Source: Amnibacterium sp. CER49
GTDB lineage: Bacteria; Actinomycetota; Actinomycetes; Actinomycetales; Microbacteriaceae
Length of the DNA stretch: 64,000 bases
Assembly (NCBI RefSeq): GCF_029846255.1
Contig: NZ_JARVWQ010000002.1
Coordinates: forward strand, 186,001 to 250,000
Reading direction: 5' to 3'
Shown here: in pieces, positions 1 to 8,172 of the stretch
Position numbering within the stretch: position 1 is the first letter of the stretch
How the letters are laid out: every line of letters begins with the position of its first letter
Position numbers and translations under genes: made by a program
The notes under the pieces: generated by a model
What the model was told of the DNA's origin: nothing
Seen by the model: the letters and a program-made list of their open reading frames with translations, nothing else
Databases searched by the model: none

Positions 1-1448
1 TGGTCCGCCTCGAGCACCGTGAGGTCCCCGAGGCCGAAGACGGGGTGCGCCTTGCGGGTGTGGATGACGTTCCGGACCCAGTGCAGCAGCGAGCGGGACT
101 GCGCGAGCTGCGTCTCGACGTTCACGAGCGAGTAGTTGTAGACGAGCGACTGCACGACCGGCAGGTAGAGCTTGCCGGGATCGGCGGTCGAGAACCCGGC
201 GTTGCGGTCGGGCGTCCACTGCATCGGCGTGCGGGAGCTGTCGCGGTCGGGCAGCCAGATGTTGTCACCCATGCCGATCTCGTCGCCGTAGTAGAGGAAC
301 GGGCTGCCGGGCAGCGAGAAGAGCAGCGCGTGCGCGAGCTCGAGCTCGGCGCGGGCGTTGTCGAGCAGCGGCGCGAGCCGGCGGCGGATGCCGATGTTCG
401 ACCGCATCCGCGGGTCGTACGCGTACCAGCCGTACATCGCCTGGCGGTACTCCTCGTCGACCATCTCGAGCGTCAGCTCGTCGTGGTTGCGGAGGAAGAC
501 GCCCCAGGCCGAGGAGGCCGGGATGTCGGTCTGCTCGGAGAGGATGCGGACCAGCTCGGTCGCCGTCTTCGAGCGCAGCGAGTAGAAGATGCGCGGCATG
601 ACGGGGAAGTCGAACGCCATGTGGCACTCCGGCTCCTCGGCCGTGCCGAAGAACGCGGCGACCTCGCGCGGCCACTGGTTCGCCTCCGCCAGCAGGATGC
701 GGCCGGGGTACTCGCGGTCGACGTACTCGCGCAGCCGCTTGATGAACTCGTGGGTCGGCGGCTCGCCCTCGCCGTTGCCCTCGTCGCTCTCGAAGAGGTA
801 CGGGATCGCGTCGAGCCGGAGGCCGTCGACGCCGAGGTCGAGCCAGAACTTCACGATGTCGATCACCGCCTCCTGCACGGCGGGGTTCTCGTAGTTGAGG
901 TCCGGCTGGTGGGAGAAGAAGCGGTGGAAGTAGTACTGCCGCCGCACCGGGTCGAAGGCCCAGTTCGAGTCCTCGGTGTCGACGAAGATGATGCGGATGT
1001 TCTTGTACTTCTCGTCGGTGTCGCTCCAGACGTAGAAGTCGCCGTACGGCCCGTCCGGGTCGGCGCGGCTCTGCTGGAACCAGTCGTGGTCGACCGACGT
1101 GTGGTTCAGCGGGAAGTCCATGACGATGCGCATGTTGCGCTCGTGGGCGCGGCGCACGAGGTCGCGGAACTCGTCGATGGTGCCGAACTCGGGCAGCACC
1201 GCCTTGAAGTCGGAGATGTCGTAGCCGCCGTCGCGGAGCGGCGACATGTAGAACGGCGGCAGCCAGAGGCAGTCGACGCCGAGCCACTGCAGGTAGTCGA
1301 GGCGCGACGCGAGACCGCCGAGATCGCCCGTGCCGTCACCGTTGCTGTCGACGAAGCAGCGGACCATCACCTCGTAGAACACCGCCCGCTTGTACCAGAC
1401 GGGGTCGCGGGTGAGACCCGGCAGCTGGATGGGCGCGGTGAAGCTCAC
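1..1448 (-). CDS. treS: Trehalose synthase / alpha-amylase family GH13 (3' end outside window)
   Basis: This is a GH13 enzyme of the trehalose synthase type, which interconverts maltose and trehalose in the cytoplasm. About 482 residues are visible and the C-terminus lies left of position 1. The N-terminus reads WYKRAVFYEVMVRCFVDSNG, typical of TreS, followed by GVDCLWLPPFYMSPLRDGGY, the catalytic-strand motif GVDGLRLDAIPYL, LLAEANQWP with the acid/base Glu, and the NHDELTLEM region with the transition-state Asp. I chose the GTG at 1448 because AGAGGA sits about 9 bases upstream; no ATG occurs in frame nearby. A possible -10 (TAGGAT) lies at 1537-1532 on this strand. It is divergent from the hydrolase gene. 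Isomaltase-like GH13 enzymes are an alternative, but the N-terminal motif favours TreS. Confidence 0.9.
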   Translation of the reverse strand, partial: MSFTAPIQLPGLTRDPVWYKRAVFYEVMVRCFVDSNGDGTGDLGGLASRLDYLQWLGVDCLWLPPFYMSPLRDGGYDISDFKAVLPEFGTIDEFRDLVRRAHERNMRIVMDFPLNHTSVDHDWFQQSRADPDGPYGDFYVWSDTDEKYKNIRIIFVDTEDSNWAFDPVRRQYYFHRFFSHQPDLNYENPAVQEAVIDIVKFWLDLGVDGLRLDAIPYLFESDEGNGEGEPPTHEFIKRLREYVDREYPGRILLAEANQWPREVAAFFGTAEEPECHMAFDFPVMPRIFYSLRSKTATELVRILSEQTDIPASSAWGVFLRNHDELTLEMVDEEYRQAMYGWYAYDPRMRSNIGIRRRLAPLLDNARAELELAHALLFSLPGSPFLYYGDEIGMGDNIWLPDRDSSRTPMQWTPDRNAGFSTADPGKLYLPVVQSLVYNYSLVNVETQLAQSRSLLHWVRNVIHTRKAHPVFGLGDLTVLEAD

Positions 1449-1531
1449 GGACGGCGTCCTCTCGGTCGTGCGGACGTGCAGCAGGTCGTCGAGCGAGCGT
1501 GAAGGACGAGCCGTTCCGCCGCCACGCGCTC

Positions 1532-1537
1532 ATCCTA
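1532..1537 (-). promoter_or_regulatory. Candidate -10 box for treS
   Basis: Read on the minus strand this is TAGGAT, a good match to the actinobacterial TANNNT hexamer. It lies about 85 bases before the treS GTG, leaving room for a leader that contains AGAGGA. No convincing -35 was found. Confidence 0.3.
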
Positions 1538-1562
1538 GGAGGGCGCCCCCTGGCGCTTTCCT

Positions 1563-1568
1563 TAGGCT
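1563..1568 (+). promoter_or_regulatory. Candidate -10 box, near-leaderless hydrolase gene
   Basis: TAGGCT ends 8 bases before the GTG at 1577 and there is no Shine-Dalgarno between them. A transcript starting 6-7 bases after the box would have a leader of only 1-2 bases. Confidence 0.35.
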
Positions 1569-1576
1569 GATCGTCC

Positions 1577-2473
1577 GTGAAGGTCGTCCCCTCCCCGTAC
1601 GCGTCCCGCCTCGCTCGCACCCCCGTGCGCCAGCACGAGATCGACATCGACGGGGCCTCCGCCTCGTACTGGGAGTACGGCACGCCGGGGGCGGGGCCGA
1701 CGCTGCTCTTCGTGCACGGCTTCCGCGGCGACCACCACGGCCTCGAGCCGGTCATCGCGTTCCTGCCGGGCGTGCACATCATCGCGCCCGACCTGCCGGG
1801 CTTCGGGCTCTCCGAGCCCCTGCCGGGCGAGCACTCGATCGACGGCTACGCCGCCTGGGTGCGGGCCTTCGGCGCCGCGCTCGGCCTCGACGGCTCCGCG
1901 ATCGTGCTCGGGCACTCGTTCGGCACGATCGTCGTCGCCCGGGCGCTCGCCGCGGGGCTGCCCGCGGCCCGCGCCATCCTCGTGAACCCGATCGCGGCCC
2001 CGGCGCTCTCCGGGCCCAACGCGCTCGGGACGCGCCTCGCGAACCTCTACTACTTCGTCGGCGGCATGCTGCCGGAGTCGGTCGGCGGCGCGCTCCTGAA
2101 GAACCGGCTCGTCGTGCGCGGCTCCTCGATCGTGCTCGCGAAGACGAAGGACAAGGCGCTGCGCCGCTGGATCCACAACCAGCACGACCGCTACTTCTCC
2201 GGCTACGCGAACCGGCGCGTCGTGCTCGAGGCGTTCCGGGCGAGCGTCGGCCACGACGTCACCGAGTGGGCCGCCGAGCTCCGCCTCCCGGTGCACCTCG
2301 TGGCCGCGGAGCACGACGACATCACGTTCGTGAAGGACGTCGAGCAGCTGCAGCGGCTGCTGCCCGACGCGACGCTCACCGTGATCCCCGACGTCGGGCA
2401 CCTCGTGCACTACGAGACGCCGGAGGCGGCCGCGCGCGAGATCGCCCGCGTCGCCGCCGTGCCCGTCGGATGA
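1577..2473 (+). CDS. Alpha/beta-fold hydrolase
   Basis: A 298-residue soluble alpha/beta hydrolase. The oxyanion-hole HG is at residues 47-48, the nucleophile elbow GHSFG at 112-116 (Ser114), and the catalytic His is in DVGHLVHY near the C-terminus. The acid is probably in the AAEHDDITF segment, since the DD follows the strand where it is expected. The substrate cannot be read from the sequence. The GTG start has no clear ribosome binding site but a TAGGCT box lies immediately upstream, suggesting near-leaderless initiation. The stop overlaps the start of the next gene by 4 bases (ATGA), so it is translationally coupled to the glycosyltransferase; the pair may act on a glycosylated or acylated surface compound (inference). 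Confidence 0.85.
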   Translation: MKVVPSPYASRLARTPVRQHEIDIDGASASYWEYGTPGAGPTLLFVHGFRGDHHGLEPVIAFLPGVHIIAPDLPGFGLSEPLPGEHSIDGYAAWVRAFGAALGLDGSAIVLGHSFGTIVVARALAAGLPAARAILVNPIAAPALSGPNALGTRLANLYYFVGGMLPESVGGALLKNRLVVRGSSIVLAKTKDKALRRWIHNQHDRYFSGYANRRVVLEAFRASVGHDVTEWAAELRLPVHLVAAEHDDITFVKDVEQLQRLLPDATLTVIPDVGHLVHYETPEAAAREIARVAAVPVG

Positions 2474-3573
2474 GCGAGCCGCTCCGGATCGTCGTCGACT
2501 GCCGCTACGTGCGGCGCGACGGCCGCCACGACGGCATCAGCCGCTTCGCCGCCGGCATCGCCACCGGGCTCGGCGGACTCGTCCCGATCACGATGCTCAT
2601 CGACGACGAGCGGCAGCTCGCGCTGCTGCCGGACCTGCCCTGGGTGCGGACCAGGCCGCCGGCGTCGCCGCTCGAGCCGCTCATCCCGCGGGTGATCAAC
2701 CGGCTGCGCCCCGACGTCGTGTTCAGCCCACTGCAGACCTCGGGCTCGGTCGGTCGCCGTTACGGGCTCGTGCTCACGCTGCACGACCTCATCTACTACC
2801 GGCACCGCACCCCGCCGACGGAGTTCGCCTGGTGGGTGCGGCTCGGCTGGCGTCTGCTCTACCTCAGCTACCTGCCGCAGCGGCTGCTGCTCGACCGGGC
2901 CGACGAGGTCGTCACGGTGAGCGAGGCGGTGGCCCGCGAGATCCGGGCGCACCGGCTCACCAGGCGTCCGGTGAGCGTGGTGCCGAACGCCGCGGACGCC
3001 GCGCCGCTGCCCGCCGCCGCGCCGGGGGAGCGCGAGCGCTCGCTCGTCTACATGGGCGCCTTCATCGGCTACAAGGACGTCGCGACCCTCGTGCGGGCCG
3101 CCGCGCTGCTGCCCGGCTGGACGCTGCACCTCGCGAGCCGGATCGGACCCAAGGAGCGCGCGGCGCTCGAGCAGGTCGCCGCGACGGCAGGGGGCGCCGC
3201 CCTCGTCTTCCACGGCGGAGTCGACGACGACACCTACTCGGCGCTCCTCGACCGGGCGACGGCGCTCGTCTCCGCGTCCCGCGACGAGGGCTTCGGCATC
3301 CCGGTCGTCGAGGCGATGAGCCGCGGGGTGCCGACCGTGCTCTCCGACATCCCGATCTTCCGCGAGGTGGGCGGCGACGCGGCGCTCTACGCGCCCGTCG
3401 GCGACGCGGCCGCCTTCGCGGCGGCCGCCCGGCGGCTCGAGGACGCGGAGGAGTGGCGGGAGCGCTCCGCCGCGGCGCTGCTGCAGGCCGGCCGGTTCAG
3501 CTGGGAGGCGTCGGCGAGGCGCCTGCTGCCCGTGCTCGAGCGGGCCGCCGCGACGTACCGGCGACGCCGGTAG
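2470..3573 (+). CDS. Glycosyltransferase family 4-like (group 1)
   Basis: A 367-residue GT-B glycosyltransferase. The N-terminal half contains VVDCRYV and HDGISRFAAGIATGL, the usual glycine-containing first strand and helix of GT4 enzymes, and LTLHDLIYYRH. The C-terminal nucleotide-sugar domain has LVYMGAFIGYKDVATLVRA and the E-x7-E type motif in DEGFGIPVVEAMSRG, which contacts the donor. No membrane segment or signal peptide. It overlaps the upstream alpha/beta hydrolase by 4 bases. Acceptor and donor are unknown; mannosyl- or glucosyltransfer to lipid or polysaccharide is the common role in the family. Confidence 0.88.
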   Translation: MSEPLRIVVDCRYVRRDGRHDGISRFAAGIATGLGGLVPITMLIDDERQLALLPDLPWVRTRPPASPLEPLIPRVINRLRPDVVFSPLQTSGSVGRRYGLVLTLHDLIYYRHRTPPTEFAWWVRLGWRLLYLSYLPQRLLLDRADEVVTVSEAVAREIRAHRLTRRPVSVVPNAADAAPLPAAAPGERERSLVYMGAFIGYKDVATLVRAAALLPGWTLHLASRIGPKERAALEQVAATAGGAALVFHGGVDDDTYSALLDRATALVSASRDEGFGIPVVEAMSRGVPTVLSDIPIFREVGGDAALYAPVGDAAAFAAAARRLEDAEEWRERSAAALLQAGRFSWEASARRLLPVLERAAATYRRRR

Positions 3574-3576
3574 CGC

Positions 3577-4185
3577 TCAGTCGCGGGTGCGGACCGGCTC
3601 GGCCGGCGGCAGCAGGTCGGCGGACCACGGCCGGCCCGCGAACGACACGAGCTCGAGCTCGCCGTCGGTCACGCGGAAGACGTGGTCCGAGCCGTTCTCG
3701 ATGCGCACGCCGTGCTCCGGCCAGACCCAGCGGGTCGCGTCGCGGACGACGCTGCCGATGACGCCGCCGTGGCTCACCACGAGCACCCGCTGGTCGGGGT
3801 GCCGCTCGGCGAGCGCGAGCAGCGCGGGCTTCACCCGCTCGAGCACCTGCTCGCGGCTCTCCTGCGCCTCGAGCCGGCCGCCCCAGCGGGCGTCGATCTC
3901 CGGACCCGTCATCCCCTCGGCCTCGCCGTAGTTCCGCTCGACGAGCGCGTCGACGAGCTCGACGCCGGGGAGGCCGACCTCGTCCGCGATGATCCGCGCC
4001 GTCTCCGCCGCCCGCGAGAGCGGGCTCGCGACGATCGCGTCCCAGCGCTCGGCGGCGAGCCGGCGCCCGGCCTCGCGAGCCTGCCGCCGGCCGGTCTCGT
4101 TCAGCGGGATGTCGGTGAGCCCCTGGACCCGGTTCGTGCGGTTCCACTCGGTCTCGCCGTGGCGGACGAGGACGAGGTCGGTCAT
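3577..4185 (-). CDS. Histidine phosphatase (phosphoglycerate mutase-like)
   Basis: A 202-residue cytoplasmic histidine phosphatase. LVRHGETEWN near the N-terminus carries the phospho-acceptor His9 and the downstream VVSHGGVIG supplies the second catalytic His; the Glu of ALVERNYGEAEG completes the active site. These features are shared by cofactor-dependent phosphoglycerate mutases and broad-specificity phosphatases (GpmB/CobC type). The short length favours a phosphatase. The ATG at 4185 is preceded by AGGAAGGA at 5 bases, which settles the start over longer in-frame options. It ends three bases after the convergent glycosyltransferase stop. Substrate unknown. Confidence 0.85.
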   Translation of the reverse strand: MTDLVLVRHGETEWNRTNRVQGLTDIPLNETGRRQAREAGRRLAAERWDAIVASPLSRAAETARIIADEVGLPGVELVDALVERNYGEAEGMTGPEIDARWGGRLEAQESREQVLERVKPALLALAERHPDQRVLVVSHGGVIGSVVRDATRWVWPEHGVRIENGSDHVFRVTDGELELVSFAGRPWSADLLPPAEPVRTRD

Positions 4186-4219
4186 GCGGGTCCTTCCTGG
4201 CGGGACCTTCGACCCTAGT

Positions 4220-5092
4220 TCAGGCGTTCGTCCCGGCGGGCTGGAGCGCATGCCGCAGCGCGACGAGGAACTCGGTGGTGCCGGTGTCGAGCTTGACCGT
4301 GGCGACCCGGTCGCCCTTCGTCCCGCCGCGATTGACGACGACGATCGGCAGCCGCCGGCGGCGCGCCTGCTCGAGCAGCCGGATGCCGCTGTTCACCGCG
4401 AGCGACGAGCCGGCGACGAGCAGCGCGTCGGCCCGGCGGACGATCGCCGCCGCCTCGGTGAACCGCTCGGAGGGCACGAACTCGCCGAAGAACACGACGT
4501 CGGGCTTCAGCACGCCGCCGCAGACCGTGCAGTCGGGCACGACGAAGCCGCTCACGTCGCCGACGTCGGCGTCGCCGTCCGGGTTGAGCCGGAACGGCGT
4601 CCCGCTCACGAACCAGCCGTTCGCCGCCTCGATGCGCGCGGCGATGCTCGACCTGGCGAAGGTCTGCCCGCAGTCGAGGCAGTTGACCCGGTGCACCGAG
4701 CCGTGCACCTCGACGACGTGCCGCGACCCGGCCTTGCCGTGCAGGCCGTCGACGTTCTGCGTGACGACGCCGGTGACGCGACCCGAGGTCTCGAGGGCCG
4801 CCAGCGCCTCGTGGCCGGCGTTCGGCTCGGCAGCGGTGAACCGCTGCCAGCCCAGGTAGCTGCCCGCCCAGTAGCGCTGCCGGAACGACTCGCCCGACAG
4901 GAACTGCTGGATCGTCATCGGGTCGCGCGGCGCGGAACCCTTGCCGCGGTAGTCCGGGATGCCCGAGTCGGTGCTGATGCCGGCGCCCGTGAGCACGGCC
5001 ACCCGGCCGGAGAGCAGGGGAAGGGCCTCCTCGAAGAGGATCCCTCCGGGAGCGGACTCCGTCGCGGCCCCCGCGTCGGCGCCTGCGAGCAT
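4220..5092 (-). CDS. NAD-dependent protein deacylase, sirtuin (SIR2 family)
   Basis: A sirtuin of about 290 residues, predicted to remove acyl groups from protein lysines using NAD+. Visible motifs in order are VLTGAGISTDSGIPDYRG (NAD binding), TQNVDGLH, the catalytic His in VEVHGSVH, a four-Cys zinc ribbon CLDC...CTVC, and VVFFGEFVP. I start at the ATG at 5092 rather than the in-frame ATG at 5104, because a TATGCT -10 box at 5105-5100 ends 7 bases before 5092 and includes the upstream ATG; with the longer start the protein has four more residues. Divergent from the RNA methyltransferase. Substrates are not inferable from the neighbourhood. Confidence 0.88.
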   Translation of the reverse strand: MLAGADAGAATESAPGGILFEEALPLLSGRVAVLTGAGISTDSGIPDYRGKGSAPRDPMTIQQFLSGESFRQRYWAGSYLGWQRFTAAEPNAGHEALAALETSGRVTGVVTQNVDGLHGKAGSRHVVEVHGSVHRVNCLDCGQTFARSSIAARIEAANGWFVSGTPFRLNPDGDADVGDVSGFVVPDCTVCGGVLKPDVVFFGEFVPSERFTEAAAIVRRADALLVAGSSLAVNSGIRLLEQARRRRLPIVVVNRGGTKGDRVATVKLDTGTTEFLVALRHALQPAGTNA

Positions 5093-5099
5093 GGGGCCG

Positions 5100-5105
5100 A
5101 GCATA
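5100..5105 (-). promoter_or_regulatory. Candidate -10 box of the sirtuin gene
   Basis: On the minus strand this reads TATGCT, ending 7 bases before the ATG at 5092. The position fits a leaderless or nearly leaderless mRNA and argues against the ATG inside the box as the start. Confidence 0.4.
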
Positions 5106-5155
5106 AACCGGGCACCCGACCGCCCCGGAAAAGACGAAGGAGATCCGCGCTGCGC

Positions 5156-5962
5156 GTGCTGCCCCTACCCGAGTCCGGGCTCGACGACCCCGCGCTCGAC
5201 GACTTCGTGCGGCTCACCGACGTCGCGCTCCGGCGACGGCTCGAACCCGCCGGCGGCCTCTACCTCGCCGAGTCGACCAAGGTGATCGCGCGCGCGCTCG
5301 CCGCAGGGCACGTGCCGCGCGCCGTGCTCACCCGCGCCGAGTGGCTGCCGCAGCTCGAGCCGTTGCTCGAGCAGTACCCCGACGTGCCCGTGCACGTCGG
5401 CGAGGACGACGTGCTCACCCGGCTCACCGGCTTCCACCTGCACCGAGGAGCGCTCGCCTCGATGCACCGGCCGCCGCTGCCGTCCGTCGAGACGGTGCTG
5501 GCGGACGCCCGCCGCGTGGTCGTGCTCGAGGACGTCGTCGACCACACGAACGTCGGCGCGATCTTCCGCAGCGTCGCCGCGCTCGACGCGGACGCCGTGC
5601 TCGTCACCCCGCGCTGCGCCGACCCGCTCTACCGCCGCAGCGTGCGGGTGAGCATGGGCGCGGTGCTCCAGGTGCCGTGGACGCGGCTGCCGGAGTGGCG
5701 CGAGGCCGGTCCGCTGCTCGCCGCCGCCGGTTTCCGGATCGCCGCGCTCGCGCTCTCGGACGACGCGACCGACCTCGACGACCTCGCCGCGGACCCGCCC
5801 GAGCGGCTCGCGCTCGTGCTCGGCACCGAGGGCGACGGACTGAGCCGCGCCGCGCTGCGGAACGCGGATCTGGTGGTCCGGATCCCGATGGCGCACGGCG
5901 TCGACTCGCTCAACGTGGCCGCCGCGGCCGCCGTCGCGCTCTGGGCGACACGCGTCAGGTGA
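5156..5962 (+). CDS. TrmH/SpoU-family RNA 2'-O-methyltransferase
   Basis: A SPOUT RNA methyltransferase of about 268 residues that should methylate a ribose 2'-OH in tRNA or rRNA with SAM. An N-terminal substrate-binding part (ALRRRLEP...YLAESTKVI) precedes the trefoil-knot domain, which shows all three SpoU motifs: NVGAIFRSVAALDADAVL, LVLGTEGDGLS and IPMAHGVDSLNVAAAAAVAL. The start is uncertain. The GTG at 5156 lies 13 bases after GAAGGAG, which is long; a CTG at 5150 lies 7 bases after it and would begin the protein with LRV. The target nucleotide cannot be told from the sequence. Confidence 0.88.
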   Translation: MLPLPESGLDDPALDDFVRLTDVALRRRLEPAGGLYLAESTKVIARALAAGHVPRAVLTRAEWLPQLEPLLEQYPDVPVHVGEDDVLTRLTGFHLHRGALASMHRPPLPSVETVLADARRVVVLEDVVDHTNVGAIFRSVAALDADAVLVTPRCADPLYRRSVRVSMGAVLQVPWTRLPEWREAGPLLAAAGFRIAALALSDDATDLDDLAADPPERLALVLGTEGDGLSRAALRNADLVVRIPMAHGVDSLNVAAAAAVALWATRVR

Positions 5963-5988
5963 CCCCCGATCGGGGGCGGCGGATCCCG

Positions 5989-5994
5989 TACCCT
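5989..5994 (+). promoter_or_regulatory. -10 box of a leaderless carboxypeptidase mRNA
   Basis: TACCCT ends exactly 6 bases before the GTG at 6001, so transcription should start at the initiation codon. No ribosome binding site is present, in keeping with a leaderless transcript. Confidence 0.5.
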
Positions 5995-6000
5995 TCTGCG

Positions 6001-7221
6001 GTGCCGACCGCCGAGACGCCGAACTTCGCCGTGCGCCGGCTCTTCGTCACGATCCTCACCGTCTTCATCCTGATCGTCGCGATCGGGGTGCCCGTCGCCG
6101 TGCTCGGGCCCGTGCCGCAGGCCGCGGCCACCGTTCCCGCCGCCCAGCCGACGACGACCCCGGCGGCGAAGGTCGTCTTCCCGTCGTTCGGGCACGCCGC
6201 GGTCGGCGTCGTCGGGATGCCCGGCGTGCTCGCGACCTCCGGCAGCCAGGCGCCGCGGCCGATCGCGAGCATCACGAAGGTCGTCACCGCGCTGGTCGTG
6301 CTCGAGAAGAAGCCGATCGAGGGCAAGGGCGACGGTCCGACGCTCACCTTCACCGAGCGCGACGTGGCCTACCTGTCCGACGTGATGGCGCAGGACGGCT
6401 CGTCCGAGCCCGTGCAGGCCGGTTGGAAGATGCCGGAGCGCCGCGCCATCGAGACGATGCTCATCCCGTCGGCGAACAACTACGCCGAGTCCCTCGCGGT
6501 CTGGGCGTACGGCTCCGTGCCGACGTACCTCGCCGCGGCGCGCGCGTTCCTCAAGGCCCACGGCCTCACGCACACGACCCTCGTCGACACGAACGGCCTG
6601 AACGGGGGCGACCGCAGCACGCCCGGCGACCTCGTCGCGCTCGGCAAGCTCGCGCTCGCCTCCCCGGTCATCGCCGCGGCGGTCAAGCAGTCGGTCGCCA
6701 CCGAGCCGAACGTCGGGCAGATCCAGAACACGAACGCGCTGCTCGGCACCCTCGGGGTGAACGGCATCAAGACCGGCACGACGGATCAGGCGGGTGCCTG
6801 CCTGCTGTTCTCCGCGCAGGCATCGGTCGGCTCGCGCACCGTCGAGATCGTGGGCGTGATCCTCGGCGCCCCGACGCATGCGCAGCTCGACGCGACCGTG
6901 CCGGACCTGCTCACGAGCGTGCGCAAGGGCCTGCACGACGTGACGCTCGCCGCGAGAGGTCAGTCGCTCGCGATCTACCACACCAAGTGGGGCGGGGTCG
7001 CGAAGGCGGTCGCGAAGACCGACGCCGACGTGCTCGTGTGGGGGCGGCAGACGGTGCTGCGCACGGCGAGCGTCGCGCCGATCCGCGGCGGGAGGAAGGG
7101 GCAGGCCGTGGGCACCGCCGTCTACCGGATCGGTTCGCAGTCCGTGCCGGTGACGCTGGTCCTCGACCGCTCGGTGCTCGCCGCGCCGTTCTGGTGGCGG
7201 CTCACCCACCCGCTCCGCTGA
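6001..7221 (+). CDS. D-alanyl-D-alanine carboxypeptidase (peptidase S11)
   Basis: A 406-residue serine carboxypeptidase that trims the terminal D-Ala of peptidoglycan stem peptides outside the membrane. A basic N-terminus and one membrane segment (about residues 14-37) act as signal anchor, followed by an Ala/Pro/Thr linker. The S11 active-site triad is complete: SITK (Ser90, Lys93), SAN (157-159) and KTG (257-259). A C-terminal beta domain follows with hydrophobic FWWRL near the end, but no second membrane helix. The GTG start is set by a TACCCT -10 box 6 bases upstream. Its 3' end overlaps the convergent SGNH hydrolase gene by 20 bases. Confidence 0.9.
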   Translation: MPTAETPNFAVRRLFVTILTVFILIVAIGVPVAVLGPVPQAAATVPAAQPTTTPAAKVVFPSFGHAAVGVVGMPGVLATSGSQAPRPIASITKVVTALVVLEKKPIEGKGDGPTLTFTERDVAYLSDVMAQDGSSEPVQAGWKMPERRAIETMLIPSANNYAESLAVWAYGSVPTYLAAARAFLKAHGLTHTTLVDTNGLNGGDRSTPGDLVALGKLALASPVIAAAVKQSVATEPNVGQIQNTNALLGTLGVNGIKTGTTDQAGACLLFSAQASVGSRTVEIVGVILGAPTHAQLDATVPDLLTSVRKGLHDVTLAARGQSLAIYHTKWGGVAKAVAKTDADVLVWGRQTVLRTASVAPIRGGRKGQAVGTAVYRIGSQSVPVTLVLDRSVLAAPFWWRLTHPLR

Positions 7222-8056
7222 GGTCGCGCTCGAAGCCGGGACGCTTCGGCTGCACGGCGTCGCCGGAGGAGACCCGGCGGATGCGCCGGACGACCCAGGG
7301 CACGAGGTGCTGCCGCGTCCAGGCGAGGTCGTCGACCCGCGCCTCGCGCCACGTGCGCACGGCCCGCGGCTCGGGCCTGCTCGGCTCGAGGGCGTGCTCG
7401 ACGCCGAGCAGGTCGAGCACCATCCGCGCCACCTCGTGGTGGCCGAGCGGGTTCAGGTGCAGCCGGTCGTCGCACCAGTGGTCGGCGGTCTGGATCGCGC
7501 GCAGCGACCACTGGTCGGCGACGAGCGCGCCGTGCTTCGCCGCGAGGCCGCGGAGGTTCTCGTTGTAGGTCGCGATGCGGCCGCGGATCCGGCGGAACAC
7601 CGGCGAGAAGCCGACGTCGACCCCCGTGAAGAGCACCAGGGTCGCGCCGGTGGCGACGAGGCGGCCGAGCGCGGGATCGAGGCGGGCGGCGAGGGCGTCG
7701 GGATCGCCGAAGCGGATCACGTCGTTGCCGCCGCCCGAGACCGTGATGAGGTCGGGCTGCAGCGCGACCGCCGGCTCGACCTGCGCGTCGACGATCTGCG
7801 CGAGCAGCTTGCCGCGCACGGCGAGGTTCGCGTACGCGAAGTCGGGCACCTGGGCGCCGAGGACCTCCGCCACCCGGTCGGCCCAGCCGCGCAGGCCGCC
7901 CGGGCTCGCCGGATCGGGGTCGCCGACGCCTTCGGTGAACGAGTCGCCGATCGCGACGAATCGGCGCCACGGCACGCCGGGGCCGCCGCTCTCGACCTGC
8001 CGGGCCTCGCCCAGGTCGATGCCCGAGACGGGCACCTCCTCGATCACCTCGTCCAT
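7202..8056 (-). CDS. SGNH/GDSL-family hydrolase
   Basis: A 284-residue esterase/lipase-like SGNH hydrolase. The four conserved blocks are visible: block I VAIGDSFTEGVGD with nucleophile Ser, the Gly of block II in FAYANLAVRGKLL, block III SGGGNDVI with the oxyanion Asn, and block V WCDDRLHLNPLGH with the catalytic Asp and His. No signal peptide is evident, so a cytoplasmic role is likely. The ATG at 8056 is preceded by GGAGGA at 4 bases and a CATAAT -10 box. Substrate unknown; acyl ester removal from a carbohydrate or lipid is typical. Confidence 0.85.
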   Translation of the reverse strand: MDEVIEEVPVSGIDLGEARQVESGGPGVPWRRFVAIGDSFTEGVGDPDPASPGGLRGWADRVAEVLGAQVPDFAYANLAVRGKLLAQIVDAQVEPAVALQPDLITVSGGGNDVIRFGDPDALAARLDPALGRLVATGATLVLFTGVDVGFSPVFRRIRGRIATYNENLRGLAAKHGALVADQWSLRAIQTADHWCDDRLHLNPLGHHEVARMVLDLLGVEHALEPSRPEPRAVRTWREARVDDLAWTRQHLVPWVVRRIRRVSSGDAVQPKRPGFERDLSGAGG

Positions 8057-8072
8057 GCGTCCTCCGGCATCG

Positions 8073-8078
8073 ATTATG
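8073..8078 (-). promoter_or_regulatory. Candidate -10 box of the SGNH hydrolase gene
   Basis: On the minus strand this reads CATAAT, one mismatch from TATAAT, in otherwise very GC-rich DNA. It is about 16 bases before the ATG at 8056, with GGAGGA in between. Confidence 0.5.
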
Positions 8079-8172
8079 GGCGGCTCGCGCGCGTACCCCG
8101 GTCCAGGAGAAACGCCCGAGCACCGGGTGCCTCGGCGTGTCCACCGGGGCCGGGTTAGCCTTCCTTCCGCCC

